From Nocardioides jiangsuensis (lineage in GTDB: Bacteria; Actinomycetota; Actinomycetes; Propionibacteriales; Nocardioidaceae), in NCBI RefSeq assembly GCF_019679455.1, contig NZ_JAIEZQ010000002.1, positions 1,364,001 to 1,428,000 of the forward strand: a DNA stretch of 64,000 bases. The letters run 5' to 3'. Below are positions 51,087-59,489 of the stretch, one piece after another. The first letter of the stretch is position 1; each line of letters opens with the position of its first letter. The notes below the pieces were generated by a model. That model had not been told where the DNA came from, did no database searches, and was given only the letters and a program-made list of their open reading frames with translations. Position numbers and translations under genes: made by a program.

Positions 51087-51109
51087 ACTGGGTTCGAACC
51101 AGTGACCTC
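51087..51109 (-). repeat. tRNA-Val T-arm fragment (possible attachment-site remnant)
   Basis: 23 bp identical to the variable-loop/T-arm part of tRNA-Val(CAC) (60712-60734, opposite strand). They differ by one base from the same part of tRNA-Val(GAC) at 57588-57610, in the same orientation. No acceptor or anticodon part is present, so it is not a functional tRNA. It forms a direct repeat with the intact tRNA-Val(GAC) gene about 6.5 kb away. Confidence 0.75.
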
Positions 51110-51121
51110 ACCGCTGTCGGA

Positions 51122-52468
51122 TCACGTGGCGTTGCCGGCATAGCGCTGGAGGAAGATGGCCTCGCTCAGAGCCATGTTCGCGATCTCGTGGGGGTCGACG
51201 CTCTCGTTGGGGGCGTGGATGAGCGCGAGGGGCTCCTCCACACCCATCAGGATCAGCTCCGCCTCGGGGTAGGTCTCCGCGAACACGTTGCAGAGCGGGA
51301 TGGATCCACCCTGCCCGAGGCTGGTCATCGGGGTGCCGTATGCCTCCTGCATCGCCGTCGTCATGGCCTTGTACGCCGGGCCGTCGACCGCGGCCTTGAA
51401 GGGCGCCCCCGCGGCCTCGACCTCCACCTCGACCTTGACGCCCCAGGGCGCGACGGCGTGGAGGTGGTCGACGAGAGCAGCCTGCGCCTCCCCGGGAGTC
51501 ATGCCCGGGGGGATGCGGAGGTTCAGACGGGCGGCAGTGCGAGGGACGATGGCTGAAGCCGAGCCCACCACCGGCGGACAGTCGATGCCGAGGATGGTTA
51601 CCGCCGGCCGTGCCCAGAGCATGTCGGACACGCTGCCGTCTCCGAGCAGGGAGACGCCCTCCATCACCGTGGCGTCCGCGCGGAACTGGTCGGGTGGGTA
51701 GGCCTCACCCGGCCACGTCTGGCTGTTGTCGAGTCCCTTGACCGTGGTGTTGCCGTGGCCGTCGCGGAGGCTCGCGAGCATCGACACGAGCGCCGCGAGC
51801 GCGTCGGGTGCCGCACCGCCGAACATTCCCGAGTGCAGCTCGGACCCGAGCGCCTCGACCGTCACCACCACGTTCACCATGCCGCGCAGGCTCACGGTCG
51901 CGGCCGGGCGTCCGACTGCGGCGTTGCCCGTGTCGCAGACCAGAATCGTGTCGGCGCGAAGGAGGTCGGCGTGCTCGGGCACGAACGCCTCCAGGCCGCC
52001 GGTCCCCTGCTCCTCGGACCCCTCGACCACCAGCTTGAGGTTCACCGACAGGTCTTCCCCCAGCGCCCGCAGGGCGGCGAGGTGCATGACGATGTTCCCC
52101 TTGCAGTCGGCCGTGCCGCGCCCGAACCAGCGGCCGTCCACCTCGGTCAGCTCGAAGGGCGGCGTACGCCATGCAGCCTCGTCCAGCGGAGGCTGCACGT
52201 CGTAGTGCGCGTAGAGCAGCACGGTGGTCGCGGACGGATCCGAGCAGGGCCGCGACCCCACCACCGCCTTGCTGCCGTCAGCGGTCTCCTCCAGGTGCGC
52301 GTCCTGGAAGCCCACCTCGGCGAACTTGTCGAGCACCCACTGAGCGGCGCGCTCGCACTCCTCCGGTGGGAACTGCCGCGGGTCGGCCACCGACCGGATG
52401 GCCACCAGCTCGGCGAGCTCCTCGCGGACCTGCGGCATGAGGTCGGTGATGCGGGTGCGGAGGTCCAT
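51122..52468 (-). CDS. M20-family dipeptidase/peptidase
   Basis: This 448-residue metallopeptidase of the M20/M25/M40 family has zinc ligands in LLYAHYDVQPP (His), FGRGTADCKGN (bridging Asp) and EGSEEQGTGG (catalytic Glu). Further ligands are in VCDTGN (Asp) and the late IHAPNESVD (His). The inserted lid/dimerisation domain spans about residues 190-350. It should cleave dipeptides or N-acylated amino acids in the cytosol. It is the distal gene of a minus-strand cluster with an APC permease, which suggests uptake and hydrolysis of peptides. Confidence 0.9.
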   Translation of the reverse strand: MDLRTRITDLMPQVREELAELVAIRSVADPRQFPPEECERAAQWVLDKFAEVGFQDAHLEETADGSKAVVGSRPCSDPSATTVLLYAHYDVQPPLDEAAWRTPPFELTEVDGRWFGRGTADCKGNIVMHLAALRALGEDLSVNLKLVVEGSEEQGTGGLEAFVPEHADLLRADTILVCDTGNAAVGRPAATVSLRGMVNVVVTVEALGSELHSGMFGGAAPDALAALVSMLASLRDGHGNTTVKGLDNSQTWPGEAYPPDQFRADATVMEGVSLLGDGSVSDMLWARPAVTILGIDCPPVVGSASAIVPRTAARLNLRIPPGMTPGEAQAALVDHLHAVAPWGVKVEVEVEAAGAPFKAAVDGPAYKAMTTAMQEAYGTPMTSLGQGGSIPLCNVFAETYPEAELILMGVEEPLALIHAPNESVDPHEIANMALSEAIFLQRYAGNAT

Positions 52469-52470
52469 GC

Positions 52471-52917
52471 TCAGCCACCCGCCACGTCGTCGGTCTTGAG
52501 GCCGTCGACGAACTCTCGGAACTCCTCGAGCTCGTCGGGGCAGTAGATCTCGATGATCAACAGCTGTCCCTGCAGGACTCGGCTGTCCACGATCACGGGG
52601 CGGGTGCCGGGGCCTGCGGCGCCGTTCGCCAGCTGTGCCAGCAGGATGGACCTGCTCAGGGACTCGTTCGGGTTCTGGCAGACCGCTCCGCCGTGGTCGC
52701 CGAGCACCCGCACGATCTGGTCGCGATCCGGTGCCCTTGCGCCGGCGTCCTCCAGCGCTGCGATGAGCTGGTCGGCCTTCTGCTCGGCCTCGCGCGTTGC
52801 CTCCGCAGAGCGGTAGAAGACCAGCCCGGTGACCATCAGCACGCCGATCGCGATCGCGACTGCGATGTAGAGCGTGGATCTTTCGCGCTTCGACTGTGTC
52901 TCCGTCGCCGTGCTCAT
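52471..52917 (-). CDS. single-pass membrane hypothetical protein
   Basis: The 148-residue protein has one N-terminal membrane helix (LYIAVAIAIGVLMVTGLVFY, about 16-35), a short coiled coil (ATREAEQKADQLIAALEDA) and an exported-side domain with two Cys (GAVCQNPNE and IEIYCPDE). I do not recognise it. It overlaps the APC permease gene by ATGA and lies 2 nt before the M20 peptidase gene, so it belongs to that operon. It may be an accessory subunit of the transporter, which is inference. Confidence 0.7.
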   Translation of the reverse strand: MSTATETQSKRERSTLYIAVAIAIGVLMVTGLVFYRSAEATREAEQKADQLIAALEDAGARAPDRDQIVRVLGDHGGAVCQNPNESLSRSILLAQLANGAAGPGTRPVIVDSRVLQGQLLIIEIYCPDELEEFREFVDGLKTDDVAGG

Positions 52918-54374
52918 GACGGAGTCACCTCCTGCGGCTCAGGCTGCTTCCAGGAGGGCTTGCGGAACTTGTAGAACAGGAACGGCACGAGCAGGCCGAG
53001 GCCGAGTGCGCCCCCGCCGACGATCAGGAAGTACAGCCCGGCGTTGCCCGACCCGAACTGCGACGGGGGGATGAACCCGACGAGCAGCGCGGCGAGCGAG
53101 GCGGCGAAGCCGATGCCGCACATCGAGACGAGCAGGGGCGCCCGGTAGCCGCGTGGGTGGTCGGGGAACTTGCGGCGCAGCTGGACGGCTGCCACGAACA
53201 TCAGCAGGTACATGATCAGGTAGACCTGCGTGGTGATCACCGAGAAGATCCAGTAAGCGCTCGAGACGTTCGGGATCAGCGCGTACATCAGGCCGATCAC
53301 GGTCGTGATGGCGCCCTGGACGACCAGGATGTTCTGCTGGACGCCGTTCTTGTTGAGCCGCTGCAGGAACGGCGGCAGGTAACCCTCTTGGCGGGAGATG
53401 AGAAGCAGCCCCTTGGAGGGTCCGGCGAGCCAGGTGAGCATGCCACCGAGGGACGCGGCGACCAGCATGATCCCGACGATCGGGGTGAGCCACTGCCACC
53501 CGAAGTTGGCGAACACGGCGTCGAACGCCTGCATGACGCCGGCGGTGAGCGACAGCTCCTCGGCGGGGACGATCCAGCTGATGGCCAGCGCCGGCAGGAT
53601 GAAGATCGTCATGACCATGCCCATGGCCAGGAACATCGCCTTCGGGAACTCCTTGGCCGGGTTCCTCAGGGACGACACGTGCACCGCGTTCATCTCCATG
53701 CCGGAGTAGGAGAGGAAGTTGTTCACGATCAGCACGAGGCTGGCGAGCCCCGCCCACACGGGGAAGATGTTGTCGGCCGTCATCGGAGCCGCAGACTCGT
53801 TGCCCTGCCCGAGGAAGACGACACCGAGGAGGACCAGGACGGTCCCGGGGATCAGGGTGCCGATGATGAGGCCGCCGCTCGCGAGACCGGCGACGCCCTT
53901 GGTGCCGCGGGAGGACACCCAGACACCGCTCCAGTAGACGACGATGATGACCGCCGCCGTCCACACGCCGCTGCTGGCGAGCTCCGGGTTGAAGACGTAG
54001 GCGAGCGTGCTCGCGACGAACCCGAGGAGGCTCGGGTAGTAGAAGATCGTCATCGCGAACTGGCACCACACCGCAAGGAAGCCCATGGGCTTGGAGATCC
54101 CGAGGGCTACCCAGTTGTAGACGCCGCCTTCCCACCCCGAGGCGAGCTCGGCCGAGACGAGCGACGTCGGAAGCAGGAAGACGATCGCGGGCAACAGGTA
54201 GAGGAAGACACAGGCGAGACCGTAGACGGCCATGGTGGGTGCTGCTCGCAGGCTGGCCACCGAGCTGGTCGTCATCATGGCCAGCGCGATCCAGGAGATC
54301 CACGCAGCGGCGGGTGCCTTCGCGCGAGCCACCGCCTTGGCGGCAGGCTGGCCGGGCACGTCCATGGCGCTCAT
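52914..54374 (-). CDS. APC-superfamily amino acid permease (GadC-like)
   Basis: The 486-residue transporter has about 12 membrane helices. FVASTLAYVFNPELAS, SYSGMEMNAVHVSSLRNPAKEFPKA and WLAGPSKGLLLISRQEGYLP are typical of the glutamate/GABA antiporter branch of the APC family. It probably moves an acidic or amide amino acid, possibly by exchange. The N-terminus is Ala/Lys-rich and cytosolic. It is coupled to the single-pass protein by ATGA and followed by the M20 peptidase. ATG 54374 is used; ATG 54365 is an alternative. Confidence 0.9.
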   Translation of the reverse strand: MSAMDVPGQPAAKAVARAKAPAAAWISWIALAMMTTSSVASLRAAPTMAVYGLACVFLYLLPAIVFLLPTSLVSAELASGWEGGVYNWVALGISKPMGFLAVWCQFAMTIFYYPSLLGFVASTLAYVFNPELASSGVWTAAVIIVVYWSGVWVSSRGTKGVAGLASGGLIIGTLIPGTVLVLLGVVFLGQGNESAAPMTADNIFPVWAGLASLVLIVNNFLSYSGMEMNAVHVSSLRNPAKEFPKAMFLAMGMVMTIFILPALAISWIVPAEELSLTAGVMQAFDAVFANFGWQWLTPIVGIMLVAASLGGMLTWLAGPSKGLLLISRQEGYLPPFLQRLNKNGVQQNILVVQGAITTVIGLMYALIPNVSSAYWIFSVITTQVYLIMYLLMFVAAVQLRRKFPDHPRGYRAPLLVSMCGIGFAASLAALLVGFIPPSQFGSGNAGLYFLIVGGGALGLGLLVPFLFYKFRKPSWKQPEPQEVTPS

Positions 54375-54566
54375 GTCGACCTCCGCCTCGAGCAGTCGCT
54401 GGAACGCATCGCTGGTCCGGGACGCCCCCCGAGAGATCCGGGCTTCCTCAAGCGCATGTCCATCTCATCGCCCCCCTCGGCACGACCCATGGATCGACGT
54501 GCCTTCAGGCTAGGGATCGAGAGGTCTGGACCGGCTCATCCGCCGGAGATGATTTCGCGACGGGCC

Positions 54567-55889
54567 TCAGCGCGCCGCAGCCCGACGCGCACGGAGCCGG
54601 CTCCACACCAGGTCGAGGACGGTGGCGAGCAGGAGGATCCCGACCATGGCGACGAAGGTTTCCGGCTCCGTCCGGAGGGTCTCCACCACGAACACCACGA
54701 CGACCACCAGCGTCAGCACGATCGCGGCGATCAGCACCCACGCCCGCGAGCCCGTCTCCGCCCTCAGCTTGAACGCCGCAACGGACACGACGAGGAAGAT
54801 CGCGAGGGCGACGACGCTGCCCAGAGAGGCGATGGCGGTGAGGTCGACGAGCGTGGCCAGGAGCAGCACGAGGAGGACCGAGACGGTCAGGCCGCGCGTG
54901 CTCCCGACGTAGGCGCGCTGGCCGAACACCGGTGGGAACATTCCTGACTCCGCGAGCTTCGCCGTCGACCCGATCGCTGCGTAGATGTTGGCGTTCACCG
55001 ACGACGAGGTGGCGAGGAGCGCGGCCACCGCCATCATGGCGAAGCCCGCCTGACCGAGCGCCGGCTTGGCCGCCTGCGCGAGTGCGGTGTCGCCGTTGGC
55101 GATGACCTCGTCGACGGTCAGCGTGCCGAAGACGCCCAGGGCGATCAGGACGTACAACGCGGTGGTGATCGCGAGGGCGAGGTACATCGCCTTCGGCAGG
55201 TTCTTCGCGGGGTTCGGCAGGTCACCGCCGGTGAAGCTGATGACGGTGAAGCCGAGGTAGGCGAAGAAGGTCAGGGCGACGCTCGACATGATCGCGCCGT
55301 CCCGGGGGTACGTCGACGGCGCCAGCAGCTCCGGGTCCAGCTGGGCGAGCGTGACCACGATGAACACCGCGAAGACCGCGAGCAGGATCACGACGATCAC
55401 GCTCTGCACCCGGTCGATCGACTTGGCTCCTGCGATGTTGACCGCCGCGACCGCGATGATCACGGCCGTGGTGAGCACCGTGGCCCACGCCTCCGACTCG
55501 TCGAAGAACAGGGCGGAGCCGTAGCTCCCGAACGAGACCGACACCATCGCGGTGACGATCAGGGCGGCGAAGTAGAGCAGCCACGACGTGATCGCGGTGA
55601 TGTGCCCGCCGCCGTACCCCTGCAGGAGGAAGGTGACGATCCCTCCCGACGACGGGTACCGCGCCCCCAGCTTGGCGACGGCGTAACCCTGGAGGGACGC
55701 CACCACTCCGGCAAACAGGAACGAGAGCCACACGGCGGATCCGGCGACGGCGCCCGCCTCTCCGAGCAGCGCGAAGATACCCGCCCCCACCATCGACCCC
55801 ACGCCGAGGAACGCGGCACCTCGAACGGTCATCGAACCCCCGCCGGCGTGGCGATCGTTCTGATGGCCGCTTTGCGACGAGGTCGCCAT
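54567..55889 (-). CDS. APC-superfamily amino acid permease
   Basis: This 440-residue protein with about 12 helices is a second APC transporter, of the basic/neutral amino-acid type. GVGSMVGAGIFALLGEAGAVAG is helix 1 with the unwound GSxxGxGIF site, FFAYLGFTVISFTGGDLPNPAK is helix 6, and ATSSSVNANIYAAIGS is helix 8. It differs clearly from the GadC-like gene next to it. ATG 55889 follows AGGTGG; GTG 55898 is an alternative directly abutting the M24 peptidase stop. A 192-bp gap without a gene separates it from the GadC-like gene. Confidence 0.9.
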   Translation of the reverse strand: MATSSQSGHQNDRHAGGGSMTVRGAAFLGVGSMVGAGIFALLGEAGAVAGSAVWLSFLFAGVVASLQGYAVAKLGARYPSSGGIVTFLLQGYGGGHITAITSWLLYFAALIVTAMVSVSFGSYGSALFFDESEAWATVLTTAVIIAVAAVNIAGAKSIDRVQSVIVVILLAVFAVFIVVTLAQLDPELLAPSTYPRDGAIMSSVALTFFAYLGFTVISFTGGDLPNPAKNLPKAMYLALAITTALYVLIALGVFGTLTVDEVIANGDTALAQAAKPALGQAGFAMMAVAALLATSSSVNANIYAAIGSTAKLAESGMFPPVFGQRAYVGSTRGLTVSVLLVLLLATLVDLTAIASLGSVVALAIFLVVSVAAFKLRAETGSRAWVLIAAIVLTLVVVVVFVVETLRTEPETFVAMVGILLLATVLDLVWSRLRARRAAAR

Positions 55890-55898
55890 CAAGCCCAC

Positions 55899-57035
55899 CT
55901 ACTCCACGACGTACAGACCGTGGTCGGTGTTGTTCAGGCGCTGGCCCCCGGTCTCGGTGACGGTGACGATGTCCTCGATCCGGACGCCGAAGCGACCGGC
56001 GAGGTAGATGCCGGGCTCGATGGAGAAGCACATGCCCGGCTGGAGCGGCTGCTCCTCGCCCTCGACGATGTACGGCGGCTCGTGCGTCGTCACGCCGATT
56101 CCGTGACCGGTGCGATGGATGAACTGCTCGCCGAACCCGGCGTCGGTGATCACACCTCGCGCGACCCGGTCGATCTGCTGGCAGGTCACGCCCGGCCGCA
56201 CCGCCTCGAACGCCGCCTGCTGCGCCTGGCGCACGATCTCGTGCACCTGACGGATCTCGGGGCCCGGCTCGCCGACGCACACCGTTCGGGTGGTGTCGGA
56301 TCCGTAGCCGTACATCAGTCCGCCGAAGTCCAGGACGACCGCGTCTCCTGGCTGGATCACCCGGTCACCGGCCTCGTGGTGGGGGTTGGCGCCATTGGGC
56401 CCGGACCCGACCACGGTGAAATCGACCTGCTCGTGCCCGAACTCCTGAAGCAGCCGGGCGAGATCGGCCGCGACCTCGGTCTCGCGTCGTCCCTCGAACC
56501 GCACACGGATGATCTCCCGGCACGTCGCGTCGGCGGCCTCACCTGCCATGGCGAGCCGCGCAAGCTCGTTCGCGTCCTTGACCGCACGCAGCATGGGCAT
56601 GCCCTGGGTCAGAGCCTGGTAGCTGGTTCGTGGCAACACGTGCTGGAGCCCGAGCAGGTGCATCGCCCAGGTCGAGTCGGACACGCCGAAGCGTCCCTCC
56701 TGGTGCAACAGGTCGCGGGCGACCTGGTAGGGATCCGAGGCGTCGGACCAGGCCATGATCTCGAGGCTCGGCGCACCTTCAGCCGCCTCGGCGTCCGGCC
56801 TCTCGAGGACGGGGACGAGGAGAGCCGGCCGCTTTCCGGGCGTGAGCACGAGCATGGTGAGGCGCTCGGTGAGCGCCGTGGGCCGGTAGCCGGTCAGCCA
56901 CACCAGGTCAGGACCAGGTGTGACGATGATGCCGTCGAGGCCTGCCTCTCGTGCATCTTCGGTGACGCGAGCCATCCTGATCGCGTAGTCGTCGCGGGTG
57001 AACGACGCCGGTCGGGGATGGGTGGTCGCGGTCAT
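55899..57035 (-). CDS. M24-family Xaa-Pro aminopeptidase/dipeptidase
   Basis: This 378-residue enzyme has a creatinase-like N-terminal domain (about 15-145) and an M24 pita-bread catalytic domain (about 150-378). Metal ligands are in VVLDFGGLMYGYGSDTTRT (Asp, Asp), RTGHGIGVTTHEPP (His), CFSIEPGIYL (Glu) and RIEDIVTVTE (Glu). It should remove N-terminal residues next to proline or split Xaa-Pro dipeptides. ATG 57035 is preceded by AAGGGAG at 8 nt; the longer frame is unlikely. It leads a unit with the adjacent APC permease, consistent with use of imported peptides. Confidence 0.92.
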   Translation of the reverse strand: MTATTHPRPASFTRDDYAIRMARVTEDAREAGLDGIIVTPGPDLVWLTGYRPTALTERLTMLVLTPGKRPALLVPVLERPDAEAAEGAPSLEIMAWSDASDPYQVARDLLHQEGRFGVSDSTWAMHLLGLQHVLPRTSYQALTQGMPMLRAVKDANELARLAMAGEAADATCREIIRVRFEGRRETEVAADLARLLQEFGHEQVDFTVVGSGPNGANPHHEAGDRVIQPGDAVVLDFGGLMYGYGSDTTRTVCVGEPGPEIRQVHEIVRQAQQAAFEAVRPGVTCQQIDRVARGVITDAGFGEQFIHRTGHGIGVTTHEPPYIVEGEEQPLQPGMCFSIEPGIYLAGRFGVRIEDIVTVTETGGQRLNNTDHGLYVVE

Positions 57036-57164
57036 GGGCGGCTCCCTTCGCGGTTCCACGGTAGTCAGGGTGCACGTCCCGGAGGTCATCCCGTGAGGAT
57101 GAACGGCCGTGGTGCTCCGACGGCAACAGCCACCGTGTCCCGGCTGCCATGGGGGAGCCGGGTC

Positions 57165-57362
57165 TCAGCTACTGCGCTCGAAAGTGACGAGCAGACCCTC
57201 AGTGCCGCTGGGACCGATGCGGCCTTTCACGTCGGCAGTCGTGATGGCTTTGAGCTGCCAGCCCTGTTGAGCGTGCTCGTTGAGGACCTTCTCGAGTCGG
57301 TCGCCCGACATCTTGCCGCCCACCATCTTCTCGCGCATTTCGACAACCTTGTACGCGTACAT
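57165..57362 (-). CDS. DUF4177 family small protein
   Basis: This 65-residue single-domain protein has the DUF4177 pattern: YKVVEMREKMVGGKMSGDRL, then LNEHAQQGWQLKAIT and a final beta strand TEGLLVTFERS. The fold is a small alpha/beta sandwich of unknown function. GGAAGGAG fixes ATG 57362. It lies 130 nt upstream of the M24 peptidase gene on the same strand and 218 nt from tRNA-Val(GAC). It may be the outermost gene of the tRNA-flanked segment. Confidence 0.85.
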   Translation of the reverse strand: MYAYKVVEMREKMVGGKMSGDRLEKVLNEHAQQGWQLKAITTADVKGRIGPSGTEGLLVTFERSS

Positions 57363-57579
57363 CGCACTCCTTCCACCAAGGGAATCTCAGGCTAGCCCCG
57401 GCGGCCCCCCGGCGGCGGAGCGAGACCGAGGAGACGACCGGGGAAGACGCGCGACGTTCCCGCGTGAGTACGTCGAGAAGCTCCGCGAATGGCCCGTCAG
57501 TCCGTGGTCTGGCCACACGAATGAATCACGAGAGGCCGCCTCCCTGCGGGAAACGGCCTCTGACCTGCATGTTCTCTGG

Positions 57580-57651
57580 TGGGCGATACTGGGTTTGAAC
57601 CAGTGACCTCTTCCGTGTCAAGGAAGCGCGCTACCACTGCGCCAATCGCCC
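57580..57651 (-). tRNA. tRNA-Val(GAC)
   Basis: A full cloverleaf on the minus strand: acceptor GGGCGAT/ATCGCCC, anticodon stem CTTCC/GGAAG with loop TTGACAC (anticodon GAC), T-arm ACTGG/CCAGT, discriminator A. CCA follows in the DNA (57577-57579). It is the last of three minus-strand tRNAs (Gly, Cys, Val). Confidence 0.95.
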
Positions 57652-57693
57652 GTGACGACCCAAAGTCCCACATGTGCGGGCTCCGGGCAATCG

Positions 57694-57764
57694 AGGTGGA
57701 GACGGGATTTGAACCCGTGTAGACGGATTTGCAGTCCGTTGCCTCGCCTCTCGGCCACTCCACC
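57694..57764 (-). tRNA. tRNA-Cys(GCA)
   Basis: Cloverleaf on the minus strand: acceptor GGTGGAG/CTCCACC, anticodon stem ACGGA/TCCGT with loop CTGCAAA (anticodon GCA), U73 discriminator as expected for Cys. Confidence 0.95.
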
Positions 57765-57795
57765 AAAAAAGGAGGGGACCTGCGACCCTTCTCCG

Positions 57796-57868
57796 AGCGG
57801 ACGACGAGGCTCGAACTCGCGACCTCAACCTTGGCAAGGTTGCGCTCTACCAACTGAGCTACGTCCGC
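57796..57868 (-). tRNA. tRNA-Gly(GCC)
   Basis: Cloverleaf on the minus strand: acceptor GCGGACG/CGTCCGC, anticodon stem CAACC/GGTTG with loop TTGCCAA (anticodon GCC), U73. It is the first gene of the tRNA cluster. Confidence 0.95.
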
Positions 57869-57918
57869 ATGCGACTTCCGGCTCGAACCTTGCGGCCCTC
57901 ACCGGCGGTGCGTGCAGA

Positions 57919-57946
57919 ACTTTATATGAATCCGGGGGAATGACAA
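57919..57946 (-). promoter_or_regulatory. promoter of the tRNA-Gly-Cys-Val cluster
   Basis: On the minus strand TTGTCA (57941-57946) and TAAAGT (57919-57924) are spaced 16 nt, about 50 nt upstream of tRNA-Gly. The region is unusually AT-rich, as expected for a strong housekeeping promoter. Confidence 0.6.
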
Positions 57947-57986
57947 ATCGGGGGGTCTCCTCGCGTGTTCCGACCCCCGCCACGCC

Positions 57987-57992
57987 TAGGCT
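57987..57992 (+). promoter_or_regulatory. leaderless -10 box of the PabC-like gene
   Basis: TAGGCT, 7-nt spacer, ATG 58000. Confidence 0.5.
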
Positions 57993-57999
57993 CGGCCCC

Positions 58000-58821
58000 A
58001 TGCGTGCATGGGTGAACGGACAGCTTCTCGACCGCGCGAACGCCCCGGCGGTGGCGGTGACGGACCACGGCTTCACCGTCGGCGACGGCGTGTTCGAGGC
58101 GGTCAAGGTGGTCGACGGGCAGCCGTTCGCGTTGACCCGGCACCTCGTCCGGCTGGCCAGGTCCGCGAAGGGCCTCGGCCTGCCCGCCTTCGACGAGGCG
58201 GAGGTACGACGCGGGGTGGCGGCGGTCCTCGACGGTCAGGAGCTGCCCCTGGGGCGCATCCGGATCACCTACACCGGGGGAGAGGCCCCGCTCGGCTCCG
58301 GCCGCGGCAGCAACCCGCCCACGCTCGTGGTCGCCGCGGGCGCCATGGAGGCCTGGGAGGGGCCGACGTCGGTGGTCACGGTGCCGTGGCCGCGCAACGA
58401 GCGGGGCGCGCTCGCGGGACTCAAGACGACGTCGTACGGCGAGAACGTCGTCGCCCTGGCCTACGCCGCCGACCGGCACGCCAGCGAGGCGATCTTCGCC
58501 AACATCGCCGGCAACCTGTGCGAGGGCACCGGCTCCAACGTCTTCTACGTGCTCGACGGCGAGCTGCGTACCCCGACGCTGGCGTCCGGCTGCCTGGCCG
58601 GGATCAGCCGCGCGCTGGTGCTCGAGTGGTACGGCGGCCGCGAGGTCGACGAGCCGGTCGACGTACTCGGAGAGGCGAGCGAGGTGTTCCTCGTCTCCAC
58701 GACGCGTGACGTGCAGGCGGTGCGGGCGTGCGACGGCCGCGAGCTGCCCGCGCCGGGACCGGTCACCCGCGAGGTCGCGCGTACCTGGCAGCGCAAGGAG
58801 CGCGAGAGCCTCGACCCGTGA
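58000..58821 (+). CDS. aminotransferase class IV / aminodeoxychorismate lyase-like
   Basis: This 273-residue PLP enzyme is of fold type IV. TDHGFTVGDGVFEAVKVVDG opens the small domain, and the PLP lysine is in LAGLKTTSYGENV. FANIAGNLCEGTGSNVFYVL and TPTLASGCLAGISRALVLE bind the cofactor phosphate. Family members include 4-amino-4-deoxychorismate lyase (folate synthesis) and branched-chain or D-amino acid aminotransferases. PabC is favoured by size but not proven. ATG 58000 follows a leaderless box. It converges with the CGNR gene. Confidence 0.86.
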   Translation: MRAWVNGQLLDRANAPAVAVTDHGFTVGDGVFEAVKVVDGQPFALTRHLVRLARSAKGLGLPAFDEAEVRRGVAAVLDGQELPLGRIRITYTGGEAPLGSGRGSNPPTLVVAAGAMEAWEGPTSVVTVPWPRNERGALAGLKTTSYGENVVALAYAADRHASEAIFANIAGNLCEGTGSNVFYVLDGELRTPTLASGCLAGISRALVLEWYGGREVDEPVDVLGEASEVFLVSTTRDVQAVRACDGRELPAPGPVTREVARTWQRKERESLDP

Positions 58822-58861
58822 CCGATCGTCGCCCAGGGCTCTGGTGAGTGGTGACGGGGCG

Positions 58862-59422
58862 TCAGCCCGGCGTCTCCGCGCGGCGGCGCTCGCGGTAGGC
58901 CGCGACGTGCAGCCGGTTCCCGCAGGTGCGCGCGTCGCAGTAGCGCTTGGAGCGGTTGCGGGAGAGGTCCACGAGGACCTGGTCGCAGTCGGGGGCCTCG
59001 CAGGTGCGGAGGCGGTCGCGCTCGCCGAGTGAGATCACGTGCGCCAGCGCCATCCCGCAGTCCACCGCGAGGTGCTCCGCGAGGCCGGCGCCGGGGGAGA
59101 AGTAGTGCACGTGCCACGGGTAGCCGTCGTGGGCGGTGAGCCGGGGCGTCACCGGAGCCTCGGAGACCAGCCCGTTGACGATCTCCGCGGCACGGCCGTC
59201 CGTGGCGGCCCCGAACACGGGGCGGATCCGGGCACGGAGGTCGTGGACGGCCCGGAGGTCCGCGTCGGTCAGCGTGCCGACCTCGCTGACCGCGTGCCGC
59301 TCCACGAACCTGCTCAGCGCCTCGAGGTCGCCCAGGAGCTCGTCGGTGGCCGTGGACGGCTCCGAGTTGACCAGGTCGACGACACAGGCGAGTGAGTGCT
59401 CGGTGTCGTGGCTGAACAGCAC
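58862..59422 (-). CDS. CGNR zinc-finger (ABATE) protein
   Basis: The 186-residue protein has an N-terminal ABATE-like region (about 10-130) and a C-terminal CGNR zinc finger: CEAPDCDQVLVD, NRSKRYCDARTCGNR and HVAAYRERRR. The ending is a treble-clef finger with a basic DNA-binding-like tail. CGNR proteins are presumed stress-responsive transcription regulators common in actinobacteria. AGGGAG precedes the GTG start. The target is unknown and it stands alone. Confidence 0.9.
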   Translation of the reverse strand: MLFSHDTEHSLACVVDLVNSEPSTATDELLGDLEALSRFVERHAVSEVGTLTDADLRAVHDLRARIRPVFGAATDGRAAEIVNGLVSEAPVTPRLTAHDGYPWHVHYFSPGAGLAEHLAVDCGMALAHVISLGERDRLRTCEAPDCDQVLVDLSRNRSKRYCDARTCGNRLHVAAYRERRRAETPG

Positions 59423-59489
59423 TGTCGGCTCCCTGCGTCGCGCTGGCCCGGTCGAGATGACCGGACCAGCAGACTAACGAACGCGGGGC

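Noticed and set aside
51087-51109. Functional tRNA at the DUF4190 stop
   Set aside because: Only variable-loop and T-arm sequence is present, without acceptor, D or anticodon arms, so it is recorded as a fragment.
54375-54566. Possible small gene between the two APC permeases
   Set aside because: No frame with a plausible start, ribosome binding site or domain; treated as plain intergenic sequence.
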